64,000 nucleotides of DNA from contig CANUEZ040000047.1 of the NCBI GenBank assembly GCA_948099385.1, positions 29,592,501 to 29,656,500 on the forward strand, given 5' to 3'. The position numbers were made by a program, and so were the translations under genes. Below the pieces are notes generated by a model, which worked only from the letters and a program-made list of their open reading frames with translations, was not told where the DNA came from and searched no databases. Source of the DNA: Fasciola hepatica. Lineage: Eukaryota; Platyhelminthes; Trematoda; Plagiorchiida; Fasciolidae. Within the stretch, counting starts at the first letter, position 1. Each line of letters starts with the position of its first letter. Below, one piece after another: positions 1 to 11,318 of this stretch.

Positions 1-90
1 AGCTTGTTGTTACCGTTCAAAATCCAGTGATGGAAGGGTGCTATATGATGTAGTGTAGATGTTGAACAAACCGTTGAGAGCGATCGCGGA

Positions 91-144
91 TAGCCTTGCG
101 GTTAAGGTGTTCGATTCACAGTCGTTCAGCCTGTGTTCGAGTCG
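91..144 (+). promoter_or_regulatory. tRNA-like Pol III internal promoter (A and B boxes), first unit; repeats every 403 bp
   Basis: Positions 91-102 read TAGCCTTGCGGT, close to the A-box consensus TRGCNNAGYNGG with one substitution and one missing base. Positions 134-144 read TGTTCGAGTCG, matching 9 of 11 bases of the B box GGTTCGANTCC. The gap of about 31 nt between them is normal for a tRNA gene. A second B-box-like stretch, TGTTCGATTCA at 108-118, also scores 9 of 11 but lies too close to the A box. Both boxes are retained in nearly all units; common variants change neighbouring bases (CAGCC/GAGCC at about 127-131). This is the internal promoter type of tRNA-derived SINEs. Activity is inferred. 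Confidence 0.7.
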
Positions 145-161
145 CCGTGGGGGCTCGGTGC

Positions 162-214
162 ATGTGCACTGCTCATCATTCCCAACAAGGATGAAACAGC
201 TGTACAGTGCATAT
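162..214 (+). ncRNA. Degenerate hammerhead ribozyme domain, predicted inactive (first copy; in all units)
   Basis: Stem I is TGCACTG (165-171) paired with CAGTGCA (205-211), extendable by a G-U and two A-T pairs. Then comes the core heptamer CTCATCA (172-178), stem II TTCC/GGAT (179-182/189-192) with a CAACAA loop, GAAA (193-196), and a very short stem III from the palindrome ACAGCTGT (196-203). The expected cleavage site is after A204. This is the type I layout with the tiny palindromic stem III seen in schistosome hammerheads. The canonical core is CUGANGA: here G5 and G8 are both C, and the closing stem II pair is a U-U mismatch. G8 is a catalytic residue, so no self-cleavage is expected. 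The antisense translation VGNDEQC covers these bases and is invariant in every full unit. Confidence 0.72.
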
Positions 215-220
215 CCATGC

Positions 221-224
221 TTTT
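221..224 (+). terminator. Pol III T-run terminator (first copy; in all units)
   Basis: TTTT directly follows the hammerhead-like domain in the context CATGCTTTTCAATGG. A run of four T is the minimal Pol III stop signal in animals. The sequence is conserved in every unit. Confidence 0.5.
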
Positions 225-412
225 CAATGGTCAGTTGAGCGTTCAAGCTGCATCATGAATCATATTATATACAAATCTAATCTGCTACTACTCAATTGCA
301 AATAGTAAGCAAGCTGTGTAGGTTGTTCATAAGGGAATTTGTTCGTTGTACTTAGGCCCGTACAGAGAAGTGATCGATCATAGGAGTCGATCGGTGTGTG
401 GGAAGCTTGTTG

Positions 413-2760
413 TTACCGTTCAAAATCCAGTGATGGAAGGGTGCTATATGATGTAGTGTAGATGTTGAACAAACCGTTGAGAGCGATCGCGGATAGCCTT
501 GCGGTTAAGGTGTTCGATTCACAGTCGTTCAGCCTGTGTTCGAGTCGCCGTGGGGGCTCGGTGCATGTGCACTGCTCATCATTCCCAACAAGGATGAAAC
601 AGCTGTACAGTGCATATCCATGCTTTTCAATGGTCAGTTGAGCGTTCAAGCTGCATCATGAATCATATTATATACAAATCTAATCTGCTACTACTCAATT
701 GCAAATAGTAAGCAAGCTGTGTAGGTTGTTCATAAGGGAATTTGTTCGTCGTATTTAGGCCCGTACAGAGAAGTGATCGATCATAGGAGTCGATCGGTGT
801 GTGGGAAGCTTGTTGTTAGCGTTCAAAATCCAGTGATGGAAGGTCGCTATATGATGTAGTGTAGATGTTGAACAAACCGGTGAGAGCCATCGCGGATAGC
901 CTTGCGGTTAAGGTGTTCGATTCACAGTCGTTGAGCCTGTGTTCGAGTCGCCGTGGGGGCTCGCTGCATGTGCACTGCTCATCATTCCCAACAAGGATGA
1001 AACAGCTGTACAGTGCATATCCATGCTTTTCAATGGTCAGTTGAGCGTTCAAGCTGCATCATGAATCATATTATGTACAAATCTAATCTGCTACTACTCA
1101 ATTGCAAATAGTAAGCAAGCTGTGTAGGTTGTTCATAACGGAATGTGTTCGTTGTACTTAGGCCCGTACAGAGAAGTGATCGATCATAGGAGTCGATCGG
1201 TGTGTGGGAAGCTTGTTGTTACCGTTCAAAATCCAGTGATGGAAGGGTGCTATATGATGTAGTGTAGATGTTGAACAAACCGTTGAGAGCGATCGCGGAT
1301 AGCCTTGCGGTTAAGGTGTTCGATTCACAGTCGTTCAGCCTGTGTTCGAGTCGCCGTGGGGGCTCGGTGCATGTGCACTGCTCATCATTCCCAACAAGGA
1401 TGAAACAGCTGTACAGTGCATATCCATGCTTTTCAATGGTCAGTTGAGCGTTCAAGCTGCATCATGAATCATATTATATACAAATCTAATCTGCTACTAC
1501 TCAATTGCAAATAGTAAGCAAGCTGTGTAGGTTGTTCATAAGGGAATTTGTTCGTTGTACTTAGGCCCGTACAGAGAAGTGATCGATCATAGGAGTCGAT
1601 CGGTGTGTGGGAAGCTTGTTGTTACCGTTCAAAATCCAGTGATGGAAGGGTGCTATATGATGTAGTGTAGATGTTGAACAAACCGTTGAGAGCGATCGCG
1701 GATAGCCTTGCGGTTAAGGTGTTCGATTCACAGTCGTTCAGCCTGTGTTCGAGTCGCCGTGGGGGCTCGGTGCATGTGCACTGCTCATCATTCCCAACAA
1801 GGATGAAACAGCTGTACAGTGCATATCCATGCTTTTCAATGGTCAGTTGAGCGTTCAAGCTGCATCATGAATCATATTATATACAAATCTAATCTGCTAC
1901 TACTCAATTGCAAATAGTAAGCAAGCTGTGTAGGTTGTTCATAAGGGAATGTGTTCGTTGTACTTAGGCCCGTACAGAGAAGTGATAGATCATAGGAGTC
2001 GATCGGTGTGTGGGACGCTTGTTGTTACCGTTCAAAATTCAGTGATGGCAGGGTGCTATATGATGTAGTGTAGATGTTGAACAAACCGTTGAGAGCCATC
2101 GCGGATAGCCTTGCGGTTAAGGTGTTCGATTCACAGTCGTTGAGCCTGTGTTCGAGTCGCCGTGGGGGCACGGTGCATTTGCACTGCTCATCATTCCCAA
2201 CAAGGATGAAACAGCTGTACAGTGCATATCCATGCTTTTCAATGGTCAGTTGAGCGTTCAAGCTGCATCATGAATCATATCATATACAAATCTAATCTGC
2301 TACTACTCAATTGCAAATAGTAAGCAAGCTGTGTAGGTTGTTCATAAGGGAATTTGTTCGTCGTATTTAGGCCCGTACAGAGAAGTGATCGATCATAGGA
2401 GTCGATCGGTGTGTGGGAAGCTTGTTGTTAGCGTTCAAAATCCAGTGATGGAAGGTCGCTATATGATGTAGTGTAGATGTTGAACAAACCGTTGAGAGCG
2501 ATCGCGGATAGCCTTGCGGTTAAGGTGTTCGATTCACAGTCGTTCAGCCTGTGTTCGAGTCGCCGTGGGGGCTCGGTGCATGTGCACTGCTCATCATTCC
2601 CAACAAGGATGAAACAGCTGTACAGTGCATATCCATGCTTTTCAATGGTCAGTTGAGCGTTCAAGCTGCATCATGAATCATATTATATACAAATCTAATC
2701 TGCTACTACTCAATTGCAAATAGTAAGCAAGCTGTGTAGGTTGTTCATAACGGAATTTGT
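413..2760 (+). repeat. 12-unit higher-order repeat, copy 1 (imperfect)
   Basis: Rare variants recur 4,836 bp (12 x 403) downstream. GTCGTATTTAGG occurs at about 748 and 5,584, GTTAGCGTTC at 813 and 5,649, ATTATGTAC at about 1,070 and 5,906, and a GGCACGG with GCATTTGC unit at 2,025 and 6,861. The copies also differ, for example in the unit at 6,055 (GAACAACTCG), so this is an older or gene-converted duplication. Limits are approximate. Confidence 0.65.
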
Positions 2761-5248
2761 TCGTTGTACTTAGGCCCGTACAGAGAAGTGATCGATCATA
2801 GGAGTCGATCGGTGTGTGGGAAGCTTGTTGTTACCGTTCAAAATCCAGTGATGGAAGGGTGCTATATGATGTAGTGTAGATGTTGAACAAACCGTTGAGA
2901 GCCATCGCGGATAGCCTTGCGGTTAAGGTGTTCGATTCACAGTCGTTCAGCCTGTGTTCGAGTCGCCGTGGGGGCTCGGTGCATGTGCACTGCTCATCAT
3001 TCCCAACAAGGATGAAACAGCTGTACAGTGCATATCCATGCTTTTCAATGGTCAGTTGAGCGTTCAAGCTGCATCATGAATCATATTATATACAAATCTA
3101 ATCTGCTACTACTCAATTGCAAATAGTAAGCAAGCTGTGTAGGTTGTTCATAAGGGAATGTGTTCGTTGTACTTAGGCCCGTACAGAGAAGTGATAGATC
3201 ATAGGAGTCGATCGGTGTGTGGGACGCTTGTTGTTACCGTTCAAAATTCAGTGATGGCAGGGTGCTATATGATGTAGTGTAGATGTTGAACAAACCGTTG
3301 AGAGCGATCGCGGATAGCCTTGCGGTTAAGGTGTTCGATTCACAGTCGTTGAGCCTGTGTTCGAGTCGCCGTGGGGGCACGGTGCATTTGCACTGCTCAT
3401 CATTCCCAACAAGGATGAAACAGCTGTACAGTGCATATCCATGCTTTTCAATGGTCAGTTGAGCGTTCAAGCTGCATCATGAATCATATTATATACAAAT
3501 CTAATCTGCTACTACTCAATTGCAAATAGTAAGCAAGCTGTGTAGGTTGTTCATAAGGGAATTTGTTCGTTGTACTTAGGCCCGTACAGAGAAGTGATCG
3601 ATCATAGGAGTCGATCGGTGTGTGGGAAGCTTGTTGTTACCGTTCAAAATCCAGTGATGGAAGGGTGCTATATGATGTAGTGTAGATGTTGAACAAACCG
3701 TTGAGAGCGATCGCGGATAGCCTTGCGGTTAAGGTGTTCGATTCACAGTCGTTCAGCCTGTGTTCGAGTGGCCGTGGGGGCTCGGTGCATGTGCACTGCT
3801 CATCATTCCCAACAAGGATGAAACAGCTGTACAGTGCATATCCATGCTTTTCAATGGTCAGTTGAGCGTTCAAGCTGCATCATGAATCATATTATATACA
3901 AATCTAATCTGCTACTACTCAATTGCAAATAGTAAGCAAGCTGTGTAGGTTGTTCATAAGGGAATTTGTTCGTTGTACTTAGGCCCGTACAGAGAAGTGA
4001 TCGATCATAGGAGTCGATCGGTGTGTGGGAAGCTTGTTGTTACCGTTCAAAATCCAGTGATGGAAGGGTGCTATATGATGTAGTGTAGATGTTGAACAAA
4101 CCGTTGAGAGCCATCGCGGATAGCCTTGCGGTTAAGGTGTTCGATTCACAGTCGTTCAGCCTGTGTTCGAGTCGCCGTGGGGGCTCGGTGCATGTGCACT
4201 GCTCATCATTCCCAACAAGGATGAAACAGCTGTACAGTGCATATCCATGCTTTTCAATGGTCAGTTGAGCGTTCAAGCTGCATCATGAATCATATTATAT
4301 ACAAATCTAATCTGCTACTACTCAATTGCAAATAGTAAGCAAGCTGTGTAGGTTGTTCATAAGGGAATTTGTTCGTTGTACTTAGGCCCGTACAGAGAAG
4401 TGATCGATCATAGGAGTCGATCGGTGTGTGGGAAGCTTGTTGTTACCGTTCAAAATCCAGTGATGGAAGGGTGCTATATGATGTAGTGTAGATGTTGAAC
4501 AAACCGTTGAGAGCCATCGCGGATAGCCTTGCGGTTAAGGTGTTCGATTCACAGTCGTTCAGCCTGTGTTCGAGTCGCCGTGGGGGCTCGGTGCATGTGC
4601 ACTGCTCATCATTCCCAACAAGGATGAAACAGCTGTACAGTGCATATCCATGCTTTTCAATGGTCAGTTGAGCGTTCAAGCTGCATCATGAATCATATTA
4701 TATACAAATCTAATCTGCTACTACTCAATTGCAAATAGTAAGCAAGCTGTGTAGGTTGTTCATAAGGGAATTTGTTCGTTGTACTTAGGCCCGTACAGAG
4801 AAGTGATCGATCATAGGAGTCGATCGGTGTGTGGGAAGCTTGTTGTTACCGTTCAAAATCCAGTGATGGAAGGGTGCTATATGATGTAGTGTAGATGTTG
4901 AACAAACCGTTGAGAGCGATCGCGGATAGCCTTGCGGTTAAGGTGTTCGATTCACAGTCGTTCAGCCTGTGTTCGAGTCGCCGTGGGGGCTCGGTGCATG
5001 TGCACTGCTCATCATTCCCAACAAGGATGAAACAGCTGTACAGTGCATATCCATGCTTTTCAATGGTCAGTTGAGCGTTCAAGCTGCATCATGAATCATA
5101 TTATATACAAATCTAATCTGCTACTACTCAATTGCAAATAGTAAGCAAGCTGTGTAGGTTGTTCATAAGGGAATTTGTTCGTTGTACTTAGGCCCGTACA
5201 GAGAAGTGATCGATCATAGGAGTCGATCGGTGTGTGGGAAGCTTGTTG

Positions 5249-7596
5249 TTACCGTTCAAAATCCAGTGATGGAAGGGTGCTATATGATGTAGTGTAGATG
5301 TTGAACAAACCGTTGAGAGCGATCGCGGATAGCCTTGCGGTTAAGGTGTTCGATTCACAGTCGTTCAGCCTGTGTTCGAGTCGCCGTGGGGGCTCGGTGC
5401 ATGTGCACTGCTCATCATTCCCAACAAGGATGAAACAGCTGTACAGTGCATATCCATGCTTTTCAATGGTCAGTTGAGCGTTCAAGCTGCATCATGAATC
5501 ATATCATATACAAATCTAATCTGCTACTACTCAATTGCAAATAGTAAGCAAGCTGTGTAGGTTGTTCATAAGGGAATTTGTTCGTCGTATTTAGGCCCGT
5601 ACAGAGAAGTGATCGATCATAGGAGTCGATCGGTGTGTGGGAAGCTTGTTGTTAGCGTTCAAAATCCAGTGATGGAAGGTCGCTATATGATGTAGTGTAG
5701 ATGTTGAACAAACCGGTGAGAGCCATCGCGGATAGCCTTGCGGTTAAGGTGTTCGATTCACAGTCGTTGAGCCTGTGTTCGAGTCGCCGTGGGGGCTCGC
5801 TGCATGTGCACTGCTCATCATTCCCAACAAGGATGAAACAGCTGTACAGTGCATATCCATGCTTTTCAATGGTCAGTTGAGCGTTCAAGCTGCATCATGA
5901 ATCATATTATGTACAAATCTAATCTGCTACTACTCAATTGCAAATAGTAAGCAAGCTGTGTAGGTTGTTCATAACGGAATGTGTTCGTTGTACTTAGGCC
6001 CGTACAGAGAAGTGATCGATCATAGGAGTCGATCGGTGTGTGGGAAGCTTGTTGTTACCGTTCAAAATCCAGTGATGGAAGGGTGCTATATGATGTAGTG
6101 TAGATGTTGAACAACTCGTTGAGAGCCATCGCGGATAGCCTTGCGGTTAAGGTGTTCGATTCACAGTCGTTCAGCCTGTGTTCGAGTCGCCGTGGGGGCT
6201 CGGTGCATGTGCACTGCTCATCATTCCCAACAAGGATGAAACAGCTGTACAGTGCATATCCATGCTTTTCAATGGTCAGTTGAGCGTTCAAGCTGCATCA
6301 TGAATCATATTATATACAAATCTAATCTGCTACTACTCAATTGCAAATAGTAAGCAAGCTGTGTAGGTTGTTCATAAGGGAATTTGTTCGTTGTACTTAG
6401 GCCCGTACAGAGAAGTGATCGATCATAGGAGTCGATCGGTGTGTGGGAAGCTTGTTGTTACCGTTCAAAATCCAGTGATGGAAGGGTGCTATATGATGTA
6501 GTGTAGATGTTGAACAAACCGTTGAGAGCGATCGCGGATAGCCTTGCGGTTAAGGTGTTCGATTCACAGTCGTTCAGCCTGTGTTCGAGTCGCCGTGGGG
6601 GCTCGGTGCATGTGCACTGCTCATCATTCCCAACAAGGATGAAACAGCTGTACAGTGCATATCCATGCTTTTCAATGGTCAGTTGAGCGTTCAAGCTGCA
6701 TCATGAATCATATTATATACAAATCTAATCTGCTACTACTCAATTGCAAATAGTAAGCAAGCTGTGTAGGTTGTTCATAAGGGAATGTGTTCGTTGTACT
6801 TAGGCCCGTACAGAGAAGTGATAGATCATAGGAGTCGATCGGTGTGCGGGAAGCTTGTTGTTACCGTTCAAAATTCAGTGATGGCAGGGTGCTATATGAT
6901 GTAGTGTAGATGTTGAACAAACCGTTGAGAGCCATCGCGGATAGCCTTGCGGTTAAGGTGTTCGATTCACAGTCGTTGAGCCTGTGTTCGAGTCGCCGTG
7001 GGGGCACGGTGCATTTGCACTGCTCATCATTCCCAACAAGGATGAAACAGCTGTACAGTGCATATCCATGCTTTTCAATGGTCAGTTGAGCGTTCAAGCT
7101 GCATCATGAAACATATCATATACAAATCTAATCTGCTACTACTCAATTGCAAATAGTAAGCAAGCTGTGTAGGTTGTTCATAAGGGAATTTGTTCGTCGT
7201 ATTTAGGCCCGTACAGAGAAGTGATCGATCATAGGAGTCGATCGGTGTGTGGGAAGCTTGTTGTTAGCGTTCAAAATCCAGTGATGGAAGGTCGCTATAT
7301 GATGTAGTGTAGATGTTGAACAAACCGTTGAGAGCGATCGCGGATAGCCTTGCGGTTAAGGTGTTCGATTCACAGTCGTTCAGCCTGTGTTCGAGTCGCC
7401 GTGGGGGCTCGGTGCATGTGCACTGCTCATCATTCCCAACAAGGATGAAACAGCTGTACAGTGCATATCCATGCTTTTCAATGGTCAGTTGAGCGTTCAA
7501 GCTGCATCATGAATCATATTATATACAAATCTAATCTGCTACTACTCAATTGCAAATAGTAAGCAAGCTGTGTAGGTTGTTCATAAGGGAATTTGT
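5249..7596 (+). repeat. 12-unit higher-order repeat, copy 2 (imperfect)
   Basis: This is the counterpart of 413-2,760 shifted by 4,836 bp, sharing the ordered series of rare variants listed there. The two-unit signature at its start recurs again near 19,354-19,993, so blocks have also moved within the left part of the array. Confidence 0.65.
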
Positions 7597-10500
7597 TCGT
7601 TGTACTTAGGCCCGTACAGAGAAGTGATCGATCATAGGAGTCGATCGGTGTGTGGGAAGCTTGTTGTTACCGTTCAAAATCCAGTGATGGAAGGGTGCTA
7701 TATGATGTAGTGTAGATGTTGAACAAACCGTTGAGAGCGATCGCGGATAGCCTTGCGGTTAAGGTGTTCGATTCACAGTCGTTCAGCCTGTGTTCGAGTC
7801 GCCGTGGGGGCTCGGTGCATGTGCACTGCTCATCATTCCCAACAAGGATGAAACAGCTGTACAGTGCATATCCATGCTTTTCAATGGTCAGTTGAGCGTT
7901 CAAGCTGCATCATGAATCATATTATATACAAATCTAATCTGCTACTACTCAATTGCAAATAGTAAGCAAGCTGTGTAGGTTGTTCATAAGGGAATTTGTT
8001 CGTTGTACTTAGGCCCGTACAGAGAAGTGATCGATCATAGGAGTCGATCGGTGTGTGGGAAGCTTGTTGTTACCGTTCAAAATCCAGTGATGGAAGGGTG
8101 CTATATGATGTAGTGTAGATGTTGAACAAACCGTTGAGAGCCATCGCGGATAGCCTTGCGGTTAAGGTGTTCGATTCACAGTCGTTCAGCCTGTGTTCGA
8201 GTCGCCGTGGGGGCTCGGTGCATGTGCACTGCTCATCATTCCCAACAAGGATGAAACAGCTGTACAGTGCATATCCATGCTTTTCAATGGTCAGTTGAGC
8301 GTTCAAGCTGCATCATGAATCATATTATATACAAATCTAATCTGCTACTACTCAATTGCAAATAGTAAGCAAGCTGTGTAGGTTGTTCATAAGGGAATGT
8401 GTTCGTTGTACTTAGGCCCGTACAGAGAAGTGATCGATCATAGGAGTCGATCGGTGTGTGGGAAGCTTGTTGTTACCGTTCAAAATCCAGTGATGGAAGG
8501 GTGCTATATGATGTAGTGTAGATGTTGAACAAACCGTTGAGAGCCATCGCGGATAGCCTTGCGGTTAAGGTGTTCGATTCACAGTCGTTGAGCCTGTGTT
8601 CGAGTCGCCGTGGGGGCACGGTGCATTTGCACTGCTCATCATTCCCAACAAGGATGAAACAGCTGTACAGTGCATATCCATGCTTTTCAATGGTCAGTTG
8701 AGCGTTCAAGCTGCATCATGAATCATATTATATACAAATCTAATCTGCTACTACTCAATTGCAAATAGTAAGCAAGCTGTGTAGGTTGTTCATAAGGGAA
8801 TTTGTTCGTTGTACTTAGGCCCGTACAGAGAAGTGATCGATCATAGGAGTCGATCGGTGTGTGGGAAGCTTGTTGTTACCGTTCAAAATCCAGTGATGGA
8901 AGGGTGCTATATGATGTAGTGTAGATGTTGAACAAACCGTTGAGAGCGATCGCGGATAGCCTTGCGGTTAAGGTGTTCGATTCACAGTCGTTCAGCCTGT
9001 GTTCGAGTCGCCGTGGGGGCTCGGTGCATGTGCACTGCTCATCATTCCCAACAAGGATGAAACAGCTGTACAGTGCATATCCATGCTTTTCAATGGTCAG
9101 TTGAGCGTTCAAGCTGCATCATGAATCATATTATATACAAATCTAATCTGCTACTACTCAATTGCAAATAGTAAGCAAGCTGTGTAGGTTGTTCATAAGG
9201 GAATTTGTTCGTTGTACTTAGGCCCGTACAGAGAAGTGATCGATCATAGGAGTCGATCGGTGTGTGGGAAGCTTGTTGTTACCGTTCAAAATCCAGTGAT
9301 GGAAGGGTGCTATATGATGTAGTGTAGATGTTGAACAAACCGTTGAGAGCCATCGCGGATAGCCTTGCGGTTAAGGTGTTCGATTCACAGTCGTTCAGCC
9401 TGTGTTCGAGTCGCCGTGGGGGCTCGGTGCATGTGCACTGCTCATCATTCCCAACAAGGATGAAACAGCTGTACAGTGCATATCCATGCTTTTCAATGGT
9501 CAGTTGAGCGTTCAAGCTGCATCATGAATCATATTATATACAAATCTAATCTGCTACTACTCAATTGCAAATAGTAAGCAAGCTGTGTAGGTTGTTCATA
9601 AGGGAATTTGTTCGTTGTACTTAGGCCCGTACAGAGAAGTGATCGATCATAGGAGTCGATCGGTGTGTGGGAAGCTTGTTGTTACCGTTCAAAATCCAGT
9701 GATGGAAGGGTGCTATATGATGTAGTGTAGATGTTGAACAAACCGTTGAGAGCGATCGCGGATAGCCTTGCGGTTAAGGTGTTCGATTCACAGTCGTTCA
9801 GCCTGTGTTCGAGTCGCCGTGGGGGCTCGGTGCATGTGCACTGCTCATCATTCCCAACAAGGATGAAACAGCTGTACAGTGCATATCCATGCTTTTCAAT
9901 GGTCAGTTGAGCGTTCAAGCTGCATCATGAATCATATTATATACAAATCTAATCTGCTACTACTCAATTGCAAATAGTAAGCAAGCTGTGTAGGTTGTTC
10001 ATAACGGAATGTGTTCGTTGTACTTAGGCCCGTACAGAGAAGTGATCGATCATAGGAGTCGATCGGTGTGTGGGAAGCTTGTTGTTACCGTTCAAAATCC
10101 AGTGATGGAAGGGTGCTATATGATGTAGTGTAGATGTTGAACAAACCGTTGAGAGCGATCGCGGATAGCCTTGCGGTTAAGGTGTTCGATTCACAGTCGT
10201 TCAGCCTGTGTTCGAGTCGCCGTGGGGGCACGGTGCATTTGCACTGCTCATCATTCCCAACAAGGATGAAACAGCTGTACAGTGCATATCCATGCTTTTC
10301 AATGGTCAGTTGAGCGTTCAAGCTGCATCATGAATCATATTATATACAAATCTAATCTGCTACTACTCAATTGCAAATAGTAAGCAAGCTGTGTAGGTTG
10401 TTCATAAGGGAATGTGTTCGTTGTACTTAGGCCCGTACAGAGAAGTGATCGATCATAGGAGTCGATCGGTGTGTGGGAAGCTTGTTGTTACCGTTCAAAA

Positions 10501-11318
10501 TCCAGTGATGGAAGGGTGCTATATGATGTAGTGTAGATGTTGAACAAACCGTTGAGAGCGATCGCGGATAGCCTTGCGGTTAAGGTGTTCGATTCACAGT
10601 CGTTGAGCCTGTGTTCGAGTCGCCGTGGGGGCTCGGTGCATGTGCACTGCTCATCATTCCCAACAAGGATGAAACAGCTGTACAGTGCATATCCATGCTT
10701 TTCAATGGTCAGTTGAGCGTTCAAGCTGCATCATGAATCATATTATATACAAATCTAATCTGCTACTACTCAATTGCAAATAGTAAGCAAGCTGTGTAGG
10801 TTGTTCATAAGGGAATTTGTTCGTTGTACTTAGGCCCGTACAGAGAAGTGATCGATCATAGGAGTCGATCGGTGTGTGGGAAGCTTGTTGTTACCGTTCA
10901 AAATCCAGTGATGGAAGGGTGCTATATGATGTAGTGTAGATGTTGAACAAACCGTTGAGAGCGATCGCGGATAGCCTTGCGGTTAAGGTGTTCGATTCAC
11001 AGTCGTTCAGCCTGTGTTCGAGTGGCCGTGGGGGCTCGGTGCATGTGCACTGCTCATCATTCCCAACAAGGATGAAACAGCTGTACAGTGCATATCCATG
11101 CTTTTCAATGGTCAGTTGAGCGTTCAAGCTGCATCATGAATCATATTATATACAAATCTAATCTGCTACTACTCAATTGCAAATAGTAAGCAAGCTGTGT
11201 AGGTTGTTCATAAGGGAATTTGTTCGTTGTACTTAGGCCCGTACAGAGAAGTGATCGATCATGAGAGTCGATCGGTGTGTGGGAAGCTTGTTGTTACCGT
11301 TCAAAATCCAGTGATGGA

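Larger units (their letters stand above)
78..224 (+). ncRNA. Predicted Pol III transcript of the satellite unit (first copy shown)
   Basis: Pol III transcripts normally start 10-20 nt upstream of the A box, here about 75-80, and stop at a run of four or more T on the coding strand. The first such run downstream is TTTT at 221-224. The predicted RNA is therefore about 145 nt: a tRNA-like head followed by the hammerhead-shaped domain at 160-214, with the terminator six bases after its stem I. The TTTT lies in the antisense Glu-Lys codons, which are unchanged in all 131 full units, so every unit could yield the same RNA. The exact 5' end is a guess and no expression evidence is available. Confidence 0.5.

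Noticed and set aside
91..150. A true tRNA gene in each unit
   Set aside because: Only the A- and B-box regions are tRNA-like. I found no paired acceptor stem and no credible anticodon arm, so it is better seen as tRNA-derived.
160..215. Hammerhead on the antisense strand
   Set aside because: The reverse complement has neither CTGANGA nor GAAA in the required places.
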